Shown in pieces: positions 1-5,802 of a stretch of 7,661 nt of DNA (position 1 is its first letter; each line of letters opens with the position of its first letter). The position numbers were made by a program, and so were the translations under genes. The DNA is from Minisyncoccota bacterium. Lineage in GTDB: Bacteria; Patescibacteriota; Minisyncoccia; Phycocordibacterales; Phycocordibacteraceae. The notes beneath the pieces are model-generated. The model was given only the letters and a program-made list of their open reading frames with translations. It ran no database searches and was not told the origin of the DNA. Where the stretch lies: positions 1 to 7,661 of the forward strand of contig JAGOSU010000031.1 in NCBI GenBank assembly GCA_018062165.1, in the 5' to 3' direction.

Positions 1-70
1 TAGTAAATGTCCGCTTCCCCTTATTCTACGCGAGTAGTGGCACACTCCGCACCTCTCTGTGGATAACGGA
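1..70 (-). other. Intergenic tail downstream of pilC
   Basis: These 70 nt after the pilC TAG contain a perfect match to the DnaA box consensus TTATCCACA on the minus strand (58-66), a -10-like TAGAAT (23-28) and a purine-rich AAGGGGA (minus strand, 16-22). The last two could be a promoter and ribosome-binding site for a gene starting just beyond the window. I see no terminator hairpin and no start codon that leads into a supported gene. Confidence 0.3.
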
Positions 71-1276
71 CTAAATACCGCCTGCGAGGTTGTAAATCGG
101 GATAAGCACTGCGGCAAGCAGTGTTCCCACACCAAGACCAAGAAACACGATCATGAGTGGCTCAATGAGGTCCACAAGGGTATCCACCGCGTTCGAGACT
201 TCACGACGATAGAACTTAGCGAGCGTACCAAGGATGGTACCCAGTTCTCCTGTCTCCTCACCCACCTTAATCATGGCAATCATGATGCCCGGTATCTCGT
301 CATGCTTCCCTAGTGCGTCAGAGATGGAGGCTCCTCCCTTCACATCCTCAGCCACATCCTTGAGAATGCCCTCGAAGACGGCGTTTTCAACCACCGTCGA
401 TGTAATCTCAACCGCCTCAACAACCGGCACACCCGAGACGAGCATGGTTGAGAAGTTGTCGGCAATACGCGAGAGATAGAGCTTCTCGTAGAGATCTCCA
501 AGGTACGGCATCTGGAGCTTCGCTGCATCGAAGAGGAGGCGTCCCTCCGCTGTCTGCATGGAACGGTAGGCAAAGAACCCGCCAACGGCTAGCGCAACCA
601 AGAAGAAGGCGCCGTAGTTAACCAAGAACTCGGAAAGCGCGATGACAATCTTTGTATAGAGCGGGATTTCCTGTCCGGATTCAATGAGAATCTGGGAAAT
701 GCGCGGAATGACCATAGTCAACATGAGTCCCATCACCGCGACAAAGGTCACGACCACGAAGGCTGGGTAGATGAGTGCGTTCTGCGCCTTGCTCATCACC
801 TCGTAGGTGCGGTCAAGGTAATCAGCAAGATACATGAAGGTCTGCGAGAGCTTTCCGGACTCCTCTCCTGAACGCACCATGTTCACATAGAAGGTGCTGA
901 ACACCTTCTCATGCTTGGCCATCGCTTTAGAAATCGGACTTCCTCCCTGAATATCATCCGCAACTTCCGTGAGCACATCCGCGAGATACTTGTTATCTAC
1001 CTCAGAAGCAAGCAGGCGAAAGATACGAAGTGCTGACACCTGCGCTTCAAACAGTGTGGCAACCTGGCGCGAAAGAATGACGACATCCTTGTGCGAGACG
1101 CCTTTGAAGAGCGCGAGGTCAAAGGAAAGGAAGGACTTCTTGTCCGCCGGCTCTATAGAGGAAACGATGAGCGAGCGGCGCTGAAGCGTTGAGACCGCAA
1201 CATCCATCGAGAGCGCCTCGATTGAGCCTTCACGCTCGTGTCCTTCAGTATCGAGCGCCCGGTAGTTAAACAACAT
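71..1276 (-). CDS. pilC: PilC-type type IV pilus inner-membrane platform protein (GspF family)
   Basis: Polytopic membrane protein of 401 aa, the usual PilC/GspF length, on which the PilB and PilT hexamers dock. It has the expected two tandem T2SSF domains. The first (about 65-190) carries GGSPIS at 111-116, GEESG at 137-141 and LIYPAF at 168-173; the second (about 268-392) carries the matching GGASIS at 314-319 and GEETG at 339-343. Predicted membrane segments are about 170-190, 219-237 and 372-392. The N-terminal FNYRALDTEG opening (3-12) is typical of the family and supports the ATG at 1276. No Shine-Dalgarno is present; a GATAAT box lies 8 nt before the ATG, so a leaderless or near-leaderless transcript is possible. 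It is separated from pilB/pilT by three non-pilus genes on the same strand, whereas these genes are often adjacent. It ends in TAG, 70 nt from the window edge. Confidence 0.95.
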   Translation of the reverse strand: MLFNYRALDTEGHEREGSIEALSMDVAVSTLQRRSLIVSSIEPADKKSFLSFDLALFKGVSHKDVVILSRQVATLFEAQVSALRIFRLLASEVDNKYLADVLTEVADDIQGGSPISKAMAKHEKVFSTFYVNMVRSGEESGKLSQTFMYLADYLDRTYEVMSKAQNALIYPAFVVVTFVAVMGLMLTMVIPRISQILIESGQEIPLYTKIVIALSEFLVNYGAFFLVALAVGGFFAYRSMQTAEGRLLFDAAKLQMPYLGDLYEKLYLSRIADNFSTMLVSGVPVVEAVEITSTVVENAVFEGILKDVAEDVKGGASISDALGKHDEIPGIMIAMIKVGEETGELGTILGTLAKFYRREVSNAVDTLVDLIEPLMIVFLGLGVGTLLAAVLIPIYNLAGGI

Positions 1277-1284
1277 ATAGGGAG

Positions 1285-1290
1285 ATTATC
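1285..1290 (-). promoter_or_regulatory. Putative -10 box (GATAAT) just before pilC
   Basis: GATAAT matches the -10 consensus at 5 of 6 positions and is 8 nt from the pilC ATG, with no Shine-Dalgarno between them. This implies an independent pilC promoter with a leaderless or 1-2 nt leader transcript. No convincing -35 is visible. Confidence 0.35.
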
Positions 1291-1306
1291 GCATGCCGGA
1301 GAGGCT

Positions 1307-1322
1307 CTACGGAAGCCCGTAG
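1307..1322 (-). other. Perfect 6-bp hairpin after the ABC-F stop codon
   Basis: CTACGG and CCGTAG flank a GCTT tetraloop, starting 10 nt after the ABC-F TAG and ending 30 nt before the pilC ATG. There is no T-tract. It has the same position relative to the preceding stop as the hairpin at 2860-2884, so both may serve the same unusual termination or processing role. Confidence 0.45.
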
Positions 1323-1332
1323 GGGATTGCCG

Positions 1333-2826
1333 CTACTTCCCGAGATCGAGCACCTCATCAATGCGTATCTGGGAAACGAACTCCGGCACGTGGGAAACAA
1401 GTATCATTGCCCCCTCGTACGCAGAGAGCGCGCTTGCGATAACAGGCAAGTGTCGGAAGTTTATGTGGTTGGTGGGCTCGTCGAGGATGAGAAGGCCCGG
1501 GCGCTCAAGCACGAGGCGCGCAAAAGCAACGAGACCCTTCTGCCCTTCTGACAGTACGCCAATCTTCTTTCCGATGACATCGGCAGTAATAAGAAAGCCT
1601 GCGGCAGTCGCGCGCATCTTCTCCTCGTCCTGTTTCTCCATTGCAGAGAGCAGCGATTCCCGCACGGTGTGTTCAAAGTTGAGCGTCGAGAAGTCCTGGC
1701 GGTAGTAGCCTACGCGTACCCCGTCGTGAATAAGTGCTCCCTTAGCCGTGCCGTGTGCGAGCGACTCCAAAAGGCTCGTCTTCCCGATGCCGTTTGGACC
1801 AGAAAGCAGAAGGTGGTGGTTCTTTTTAAGGACTAGTTCTTTCTTGTGTTCCTTGGGCTTGTGCGTTTTCGGGTCCATCGTACTGTAGGACGTGATGGTG
1901 AGAAGCGCTCCCATGTGTTCCGGCTGCGCAGGAATAAGAAACGGACGAATGGTCTTGTCTTCCTTGCGCACATCCACCTTGTCTTCCTCCATCTCTTCAA
2001 TCTCCGTGCGCATCTTCTTAGCAACAAGACGCATCTTGCCTCCCTTCTGCGCAAAGAAGTTCGCCTTGTCCTTGTTGTCCTGAATCTTCTTAGCCAACTG
2101 CGCGTTCTTACGATTCTCCCGCTCAATACGAGCAGAAATCTCTTCAAGAAGGTCGAAGTAGTTGCCAGTGTATTGCTCTACTTTCCTGGTGTGCACATCA
2201 AGATAGAGGACGCCGTGCGTGAAGGAGTTCAAGAACTCAGCATCGTGCGAGATAACAAGACAGCTCTTCTCGTAGTTCTTGAGGAAATCCGTGAGGTGCT
2301 CAATACCTGCGGTATCAAGATTGTTAGTGGGCTCATCAAGCAGGAGAAGGTCAGGGTCCTGGATAAGCGCGCTCGCCAAAAGGAGGCGTGCCTGCTGGCC
2401 GCCCGAGAAGGACTTCACGATGCGGTCCTTGGGAGCGCGAAGATTCACCACCTCAAGCACTGCATCAATTTTTGGGTCGATATCGTAGACCTTCTGCTTC
2501 GGGAAGCTCGCTTCAAAGAACTCGCGGACGGTGACCTCACGCAGCGCAGGAGGAATGACCTGGCGAGCAAGCGCAATCGATACCCCATGCACTATCTGTA
2601 CTTTCCCGTGTTCAGGTTGGAGGTCCCCAGTAATGAGGTGGAACAGCGTTGATTTCCCTGCTCCGTTCTGTCCCATGAGCGTCACCTTCATGCCGCGACG
2701 CAGCGAGAAATCTACCTCATCAAGGATGGGATGATTGTGCCCATATTCGAAGGACACGCCCTCAAAACGCAACAGCGCTTCGCGGGGAGGTGCAGCCTCC
2801 GTATTGTTGGACTTCTTAGCAGCCAT
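1333..2826 (-). CDS. ABC-F family ATP-binding protein with divergent second nucleotide-binding domain
   Basis: A soluble twin-ATPase of 497 aa with no transmembrane segment. ABC-F proteins bind the ribosomal E site and act in translation (EttA/Uup types) or antibiotic resistance. Domain 1 is canonical: Walker A GQNGAGKST at 52-60, signature FSGGQQARLLLA at 140-151, Walker B/D-loop LLLDEPTNNLD at 161-171 and switch ISHDAEFL at 192-199. A charged linker of about residues 219-300, starting YTGNYF, is the inter-domain tRNA-contacting motif region and probably coiled-coil. Domain 2 keeps Walker A GPNGIGKTS at 343-351, E450 in LILDEPTN and H479, but its signature is LSEGQKG (425-431) instead of LSGGQ/E, its D-loop ends HIN rather than HLD, and the switch reads VSHVPEF. 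The ATG at 2826 is supported by an AGGGTGA ribosome-binding site. Subfamily is unresolved; nothing points to a resistance role. Confidence 0.93.
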   Translation of the reverse strand: MAAKKSNNTEAAPPREALLRFEGVSFEYGHNHPILDEVDFSLRRGMKVTLMGQNGAGKSTLFHLITGDLQPEHGKVQIVHGVSIALARQVIPPALREVTVREFFEASFPKQKVYDIDPKIDAVLEVVNLRAPKDRIVKSFSGGQQARLLLASALIQDPDLLLLDEPTNNLDTAGIEHLTDFLKNYEKSCLVISHDAEFLNSFTHGVLYLDVHTRKVEQYTGNYFDLLEEISARIERENRKNAQLAKKIQDNKDKANFFAQKGGKMRLVAKKMRTEIEEMEEDKVDVRKEDKTIRPFLIPAQPEHMGALLTITSYSTMDPKTHKPKEHKKELVLKKNHHLLLSGPNGIGKTSLLESLAHGTAKGALIHDGVRVGYYRQDFSTLNFEHTVRESLLSAMEKQDEEKMRATAAGFLITADVIGKKIGVLSEGQKGLVAFARLVLERPGLLILDEPTNHINFRHLPVIASALSAYEGAMILVSHVPEFVSQIRIDEVLDLGK

Positions 2827-2829
2827 TTA

Positions 2830-2836
2830 TCACTAC
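2830..2836 (-). promoter_or_regulatory. Ribosome-binding site of the ABC-F gene
   Basis: AGGGTGA lies 3 nt before the ATG at 2826. GGTGA can pair with the UCACC part of the 16S rRNA 3' end, and this 3' register suits the short spacing. It is the clearest ribosome-binding site in the window and supports this start. A TATACG hexamer at 2851-2856 is a weak -10 candidate. Confidence 0.5.
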
Positions 2837-2859
2837 CCTACGCTATCTCGCGTATATGC

Positions 2860-2884
2860 GCCACGCTTTTCCTACGAGCGTGGC
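2860..2884 (-). other. Perfect 8-bp hairpin after the transporter stop codon
   Basis: GCCACGCT and AGCGTGGC are fully complementary 8-bp arms around a 9-nt loop, starting 8 nt after the yhhQ-like TAA. No T-run follows on either strand, so it is not a canonical rho-independent terminator. It could be a non-canonical terminator, an attenuator before the ABC-F gene, or an mRNA 3'-end stabiliser. Confidence 0.55.
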
Positions 2885-2892
2885 TCGCAACG

Positions 2893-3585
2893 TTACGGAG
2901 CAAACGGGTTGTAGTCGATTCCTCGGTCGTACACGTCAATTCCCTCCTTGCGCTTCAACCAGCCAATGACTTTGTACGTAATGGGAGTTGCAGCGACCTC
3001 GTACGCTACCTTGATAGCGTATTCCGACAGGATGAGGATGAAGATTGCCGCAAGTGGAAGCACGCCTGCAAACGCAACAAACATAAAGAGTACGGTGTCG
3101 ATTCCCTCTCCGGCGATAGTCGACGCGATGGTGCGCATCCAGAGCTGCTTGCCGTTCATCCATACTTTCATCCTCGACAGCACATAGGAGTTCACGAACT
3201 CGCCGCAGAAGTACGCAATCATGGAAGCAAGCGTGATGCGCGGAACAGCACCAAGAATCACTTCATACGCTGCCTGGTTCTCCCAGAACGCAGCCGATGG
3301 CAGTATCTGGATAATCCAATACGCAAGCGACATAAGTACGAGCGCGGCGAATCCTGACCACACGACCTTGCGGGCCGCCCGGTACCCGTACACTTCGGTG
3401 AGTACGTCGCCGAGGATATAGCTCAGCGGGAATATGATGAGTGCCCCAGAAACGGCCAACGGACCAATGGCGATTACCTTCCCTGCGGTGGTGTTGGAAA
3501 TCATGAGCACCGCCACGAAGGCGACCGCCAGGTAGATGAGGTACCTACTGCGGCTCAAGATGTCGCTTGTGGGGTCAGTTTCCAT
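2893..3585 (-). CDS. yhhQ: VUT/YhhQ-family (DUF165) queuosine precursor transporter
   Basis: Integral membrane protein of 230 aa with about six hydrophobic segments (roughly 14-31, 42-58, 73-95, 111-128, 150-175 and 177-195). Family signatures are clear: ISNTTAGKV at 29-37, FPLSYILGDVLTEVYGY at 52-68, RITLAS then GEFVNSYVLS at 116-137, RTIASTIAGEGIDT at 151-164 and YEVAATPITYKV at 195-206, ending in a charged KRKEG tail. In E. coli, YhhQ imports preQ0/preQ1 for queuosine tRNA modification, and other family members differ in which precursor they prefer. Here the substrate is inferred from family only. No queuosine biosynthesis gene or tgt is in the window, which fits a cell that salvages a precursor. 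Only a distant AAGG lies before the ATG. An 8-bp tandem repeat overlaps the likely promoter region, and a hairpin follows the TAA stop by 8 nt. Confidence 0.9.
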   Translation of the reverse strand: METDPTSDILSRSRYLIYLAVAFVAVLMISNTTAGKVIAIGPLAVSGALIIFPLSYILGDVLTEVYGYRAARKVVWSGFAALVLMSLAYWIIQILPSAAFWENQAAYEVILGAVPRITLASMIAYFCGEFVNSYVLSRMKVWMNGKQLWMRTIASTIAGEGIDTVLFMFVAFAGVLPLAAIFILILSEYAIKVAYEVAATPITYKVIGWLKRKEGIDVYDRGIDYNPFAP

Positions 3586-3596
3586 GTCGATTGATA

Positions 3597-3632
3597 GCCT
3601 TGTTGTACGTTATATGTACGTTTTAGCAAGGC
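3597..3632. repeat. Nested inverted repeat before the transporter gene
   Basis: The 6-bp arms GCCTTG (3597-3602) and CAAGGC (3627-3632) are perfect inverted repeats flanking the tandem repeat, with inner GTAC pairs at 3605-3608 and 3616-3619. The internal loops are asymmetric, so any RNA hairpin would be modest. No T-tract follows, so this is not a classical terminator. Confidence 0.3.
3604..3622 (-). repeat. Tandem 8-bp direct repeat upstream of the transporter gene (possible operator)
   Basis: On the minus strand AACGTACA occurs twice, separated by TAT, giving an 11-bp period, close to one helical turn. The pair overlaps a -10-like TATAAC and lies 18 nt before the yhhQ-like ATG. Repeats on one helix face next to a promoter are a common operator design. 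A regulator is not known, and chance is possible in a 66-nt gap. Confidence 0.4.
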
Positions 3633-3651
3633 AGGAGCCTAGCCCGACAGG

Positions 3652-4320
3652 CTATTCGCCTAAGACGAACTCGGAAATGAGTTTTTCTACCCCCGGATGA
3701 CCCGACAGACGTTCTATAGGCAACGGTTCGTGTAGTGCGCTCGAAATATAGTCTTCTTCTTCAATATCAAAACGTGCAAAGGTCTTTTGAGCAGGTTCAA
3801 GCAACACTCCTCCACTGAACTCCCGCACACCAAGCGCAGGCAGAACAACGGCAGAGGTCGCTAACATTAAGCTACCAATATTCTGGCGTTGGTAATCGTC
3901 GGCAACCTTAAAAGCCGAAGTGCTATTACCGATAGTATTTTCATAATCTGTGCTAGGTAGTACGGCATCATGCATATTCCCAGCACCACTGGCGTACTCC
4001 CCGTTCATCCACCAGTCTCTTCGGCCAATGAGCTCCCGTCCAGATTCAGTTCCAACATATACATCAATTAACAAAACAGCGTCTGCTCTGTTCTCTCCTA
4101 ACTGCTGCCATTTAAAGAACAGAGGATTGACGTTCTCCGTGCCGCCAACTTCTGGTGAGAAGATTTGTCGTGCGGTTATGTACAGCTGCTTTCCATCTTT
4201 TGTTCTCTTCTTAAGAGGATAGAGCGTTCCGTCCGCCTTACTGAGCAGGTTCTTAAAGGCCTGAATTTCAGGATTTGATGCGCCTTCTATATTACTTACT
4301 TCCTGAGGCTTTTCGCTCAT
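3652..4320 (-). CDS. Uncharacterised protein with a possible GNAT acetyltransferase core
   Basis: A 222-aa soluble protein that I do not recognise by name. Residues about 80-165 look like a GNAT fold: strand DAVLLIDVYVG (80-90), ELIGRRDWWM (96-105), then FKVADDYQRQNIGSLM (137-152), where Q144-x-x-N147-x-G149 resembles the acetyl-CoA pyrophosphate-binding motif (Q/R)xxGxG/A with N for the first G. A helix and GVREF strand follow. The C-terminal part is acidic and lacks the classic aromatic-GF ending. Substrate is unknown. I chose the ATG at 4320 over an in-frame ATG at 4410, which would run 50 nt into pilT with an Arg-rich, implausible N-terminus. No Shine-Dalgarno is visible; a TATACT box sits 6 nt before the ATG. 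By hand count GC is about 47% over 660 bases, against about 57% for a 300-base pilT sample, which suggests transfer or relaxed constraint. The ORF call is solid; the GNAT call is tentative. Confidence 0.75.
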   Translation of the reverse strand: MSEKPQEVSNIEGASNPEIQAFKNLLSKADGTLYPLKKRTKDGKQLYITARQIFSPEVGGTENVNPLFFKWQQLGENRADAVLLIDVYVGTESGRELIGRRDWWMNGEYASGAGNMHDAVLPSTDYENTIGNSTSAFKVADDYQRQNIGSLMLATSAVVLPALGVREFSGGVLLEPAQKTFARFDIEEEDYISSALHEPLPIERLSGHPGVEKLISEFVLGE

Positions 4321-4326
4321 GCGGAA

Positions 4327-4332
4327 AGTATA
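4327..4332 (-). promoter_or_regulatory. Putative -10 box (TATACT) giving a leaderless transcript
   Basis: TATACT matches the sigma-70 -10 consensus at 5 of 6 positions and lies 6 nt before the ATG of the GNAT-like gene in the 40-nt gap after pilT. Transcription would then start at or next to the ATG. No good -35 hexamer is seen at 16-18 bp spacing. An 8-bp palindrome AGCTAGCT sits just upstream at 4338-4345. Confidence 0.35.
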
Positions 4333-4360
4333 TATCGAGCTAGCTATCTGGGGCCTGAAC

Positions 4361-5422
4361 CTAGAGATACCGCTCAAACGTCTTCTGATCAAACGCACGC
4401 TCATAGGCATCCTCCACCGTCACCTCTCCCTTGCGCACCAGCTCTGCAAGCGAACGGTTCATATCAATCATTCCTTCCTGTGACGATGTCTGGATGACCG
4501 TCGAAATCTCGTGTGACCTCGCCTCGCGAATCAGGTTAGAGACTGCGCTGTTGTTGATGAGAAGCTCATAAGCCGGGATAAGGCCGCCAGCGATGCGCGG
4601 CACCAGTCGCTGGGAGAAGATGCCGGTAAGCGAGCCTGCCAGCTGCACACGCACCTGGTCCTGCTGTTCAGGGGGGAACATGTCGATGATGCGGTCGATG
4701 GTCTGGGATGCATTGTTGGTGTGGAGTGTCGAGAGCACAAGGTGTCCGGTCTCTGCTGCCGTCACCGCCGAAGAAATGGTCTCACGGTCGCGCATCTCAC
4801 CCACCATGATGACGTTCACGTCCTCGCGGAACGCAGACTGCAGCGCGTAGTGGAAGTCAGGAGTATCAATGTGCACCTCACGCTGGTGAATCAACGACTT
4901 CTTAGGCTCAAATAGGTACTCAATCGGGTCCTCAATAGTAACGATGTGCTCAGCACGTGTCTCGTTGATGCGCTCAAGGATAGCGGCGAGCGTGGTTGAC
5001 TTACCCTGCCCCACCGGACCCACGACGAGGAAGAACCCTTGCGTCCTCTGTCCAAAGGTCTCAAGTATTGGAGGGAGGTTGAGGTCTGTAAAGGTGCGTG
5101 TCTGGTGCGGAATGAGACGCATCGCAATGGCGACTGCTCCTTGCGCGACATAGCCGTTGACGCGGAAGCGATTCTTGTCGGTGTGCGAATAGGAGAAGTC
5201 GACTGACTGCCCTTTCTCGAACAGATCCCAACGACCTTCCGGCACCATGCTCTTCAAGAGCGCTGCGGTCTCGGCTGCCGTAAACGGTTCTTCATCGGTA
5301 AGAGAAATGAGCGTACCGGAAACGCGCATAATCGGACGTGTGCCCGCAGAAATGTGGAGGTCGGAGCCGTTTTGAGCGACGACCGCGTCAAGAAGCGTAG
5401 GTAAACGGGTGGATGCGGTCAT
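4361..5422 (-). CDS. pilT: PilT-type type IV pilus retraction ATPase
   Basis: Cytoplasmic hexameric ATPase that drives pilus depolymerisation, giving twitching and DNA or surface retrieval. At 353 aa it fits the PilT family (about 340-370). The N-terminal PAS-like domain covers about residues 1-105 and opens with GSDLHISAG at 19-27, the usual PilT start. The core shows Walker A GPVGQGKST at 135-143, Asp box VTIEDPIEY at 161-169, Walker B GEMRD at 208-212 (E209) and His box TGHLVLSTLHTN at 225-236. The PilT hallmark AIRNLIRE-type motif appears as AVSNLIRE at 293-300, followed by a GMIDMNRSL segment (317-325). This C-terminal motif and the lack of a long N-terminal MshEN domain separate it from PilB. 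The Walker A is unusual: V and Q replace the common T and S, although the GxxGxGK(S/T) core is kept. The start ATG overlaps the receiver stop. The gene ends in TAG, 40 nt before the next gene. Confidence 0.95.
   Translation of the reverse strand: MTASTRLPTLLDAVVAQNGSDLHISAGTRPIMRVSGTLISLTDEEPFTAAETAALLKSMVPEGRWDLFEKGQSVDFSYSHTDKNRFRVNGYVAQGAVAIAMRLIPHQTRTFTDLNLPPILETFGQRTQGFFLVVGPVGQGKSTTLAAILERINETRAEHIVTIEDPIEYLFEPKKSLIHQREVHIDTPDFHYALQSAFREDVNVIMVGEMRDRETISSAVTAAETGHLVLSTLHTNNASQTIDRIIDMFPPEQQDQVRVQLAGSLTGIFSQRLVPRIAGGLIPAYELLINNSAVSNLIREARSHEISTVIQTSSQEGMIDMNRSLAELVRKGEVTVEDAYERAFDQKTFERYL
5419..5422 (-). other. ATGA start-stop overlap, receiver to pilT
   Basis: The pilT ATG (5422-5420) overlaps the receiver TGA (5421-5419), repeating the arrangement at the previous junction. 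The three genes therefore form one coupled translation unit. Confidence 0.9.
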
Positions 5423-5802
5423 GCAGGCTTCTCAACTATCGCAAGCGTCTCAGCAAGCACCTCCGAAGGAATGGCCGATGCTTTGATGATGTAGCCGTCA
5501 GCAGCAAGCTCGCGCGCCTTTTCGATATCAGTATCCTGACCCTGGTTCGAAAGAATAATGACCTTCATGGTGCCCTCCCCAATCTTTTCCTTGCGGATAG
5601 TCTCTAGAATCTCAAAGCCTGTCATGCCCGGCATAATGACATCAAGCAACAGCGCATCCGGCGCTGGATCCTTACGAAGCGCACCGAGTACCTCGTCTCC
5701 GCTTTGGAACACTGACACTTCGTGCCCTGCGTTCTTGAACTTCACGGCATACATGTCGAGAAGGAAGCGGTCGTCGTCTACGAGGTAGATACGGTGATTC
5801 AT
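5419..5802 (-). CDS. Stand-alone CheY-like response regulator receiver between pilB and pilT
   Basis: A 127-aa single receiver domain with no output domain. The phosphorylation site is complete: acidic pair D9-D10 (with D11) after YLV, phospho-acceptor D54 in LLLDVIMPGMTG, switch residue S85 in IILSNQ, aromatic switch Y104 and conserved K107 in GYIIKAS. The Y104/K107 spacing matches CheY Y106/K109. A single-domain regulator works by binding partners, as PilG and PilH do in Pseudomonas twitching. Here the inferred partners are the flanking motor ATPases, because the gene overlaps both by 4 nt (ATGA at 5802-5799 and at 5422-5419), a layout that favours fixed expression ratios. No histidine kinase, CheA or phosphatase lies in the window, so the phospho-donor is unknown. 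The fold assignment is near certain; the pilus role is inference from position. Confidence 0.95.
   Translation of the reverse strand: MNHRIYLVDDDRFLLDMYAVKFKNAGHEVSVFQSGDEVLGALRKDPAPDALLLDVIMPGMTGFEILETIRKEKIGEGTMKVIILSNQGQDTDIEKARELAADGYIIKASAIPSEVLAETLAIVEKPA
5799..5802 (-). other. ATGA start-stop overlap, pilB to receiver
   Basis: The receiver ATG (5802-5800) overlaps the pilB TGA (5801-5799). Four-base overlaps of this kind normally reflect translational coupling by ribosome re-initiation. No separate ribosome-binding site is needed or obvious. Confidence 0.9.

Noticed and set aside
1238..1705. A 155-codon plus-strand open frame crossing the pilC/ABC-F gap
   Set aside because: It overlaps two well-supported minus-strand genes, and its Ser/Arg-rich translation is typical of an antisense shadow.
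1846..2652. A 268-codon plus-strand open frame opposite the ABC-F gene
   Set aside because: It is antisense to a gene with complete ABC motifs, shows no recognisable domain, and arises from codon bias of the opposite strand.
1333..2826. ABC-F protein as an antibiotic resistance determinant
   Set aside because: No resistance-type subfamily signature is recognisable and no mobile-element context is present; a general ribosome-associated role is more cautious.
2731..3357. A 208-codon plus-strand open frame spanning the ABC-F/transporter junction
   Set aside because: It lies mostly antisense to the clearly recognisable transporter and has an irregular Arg/His/Ser-rich composition.
3586..3651. 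A preQ1 riboswitch before the queuosine-precursor transporter
   Set aside because: The 66-nt leader does not show the small H-type pseudoknot layout or the A-rich tail of preQ1-I, and it is occupied by the tandem repeat and likely promoter.
4321..4410. An alternative upstream ATG (4410) for the GNAT-like gene
   Set aside because: It would overlap the pilT C-terminus by 50 nt and add an Arg-rich, low-complexity leader. The ATG at 4320 lies in the intergenic gap and begins a plausible MSEKPQE N-terminus.
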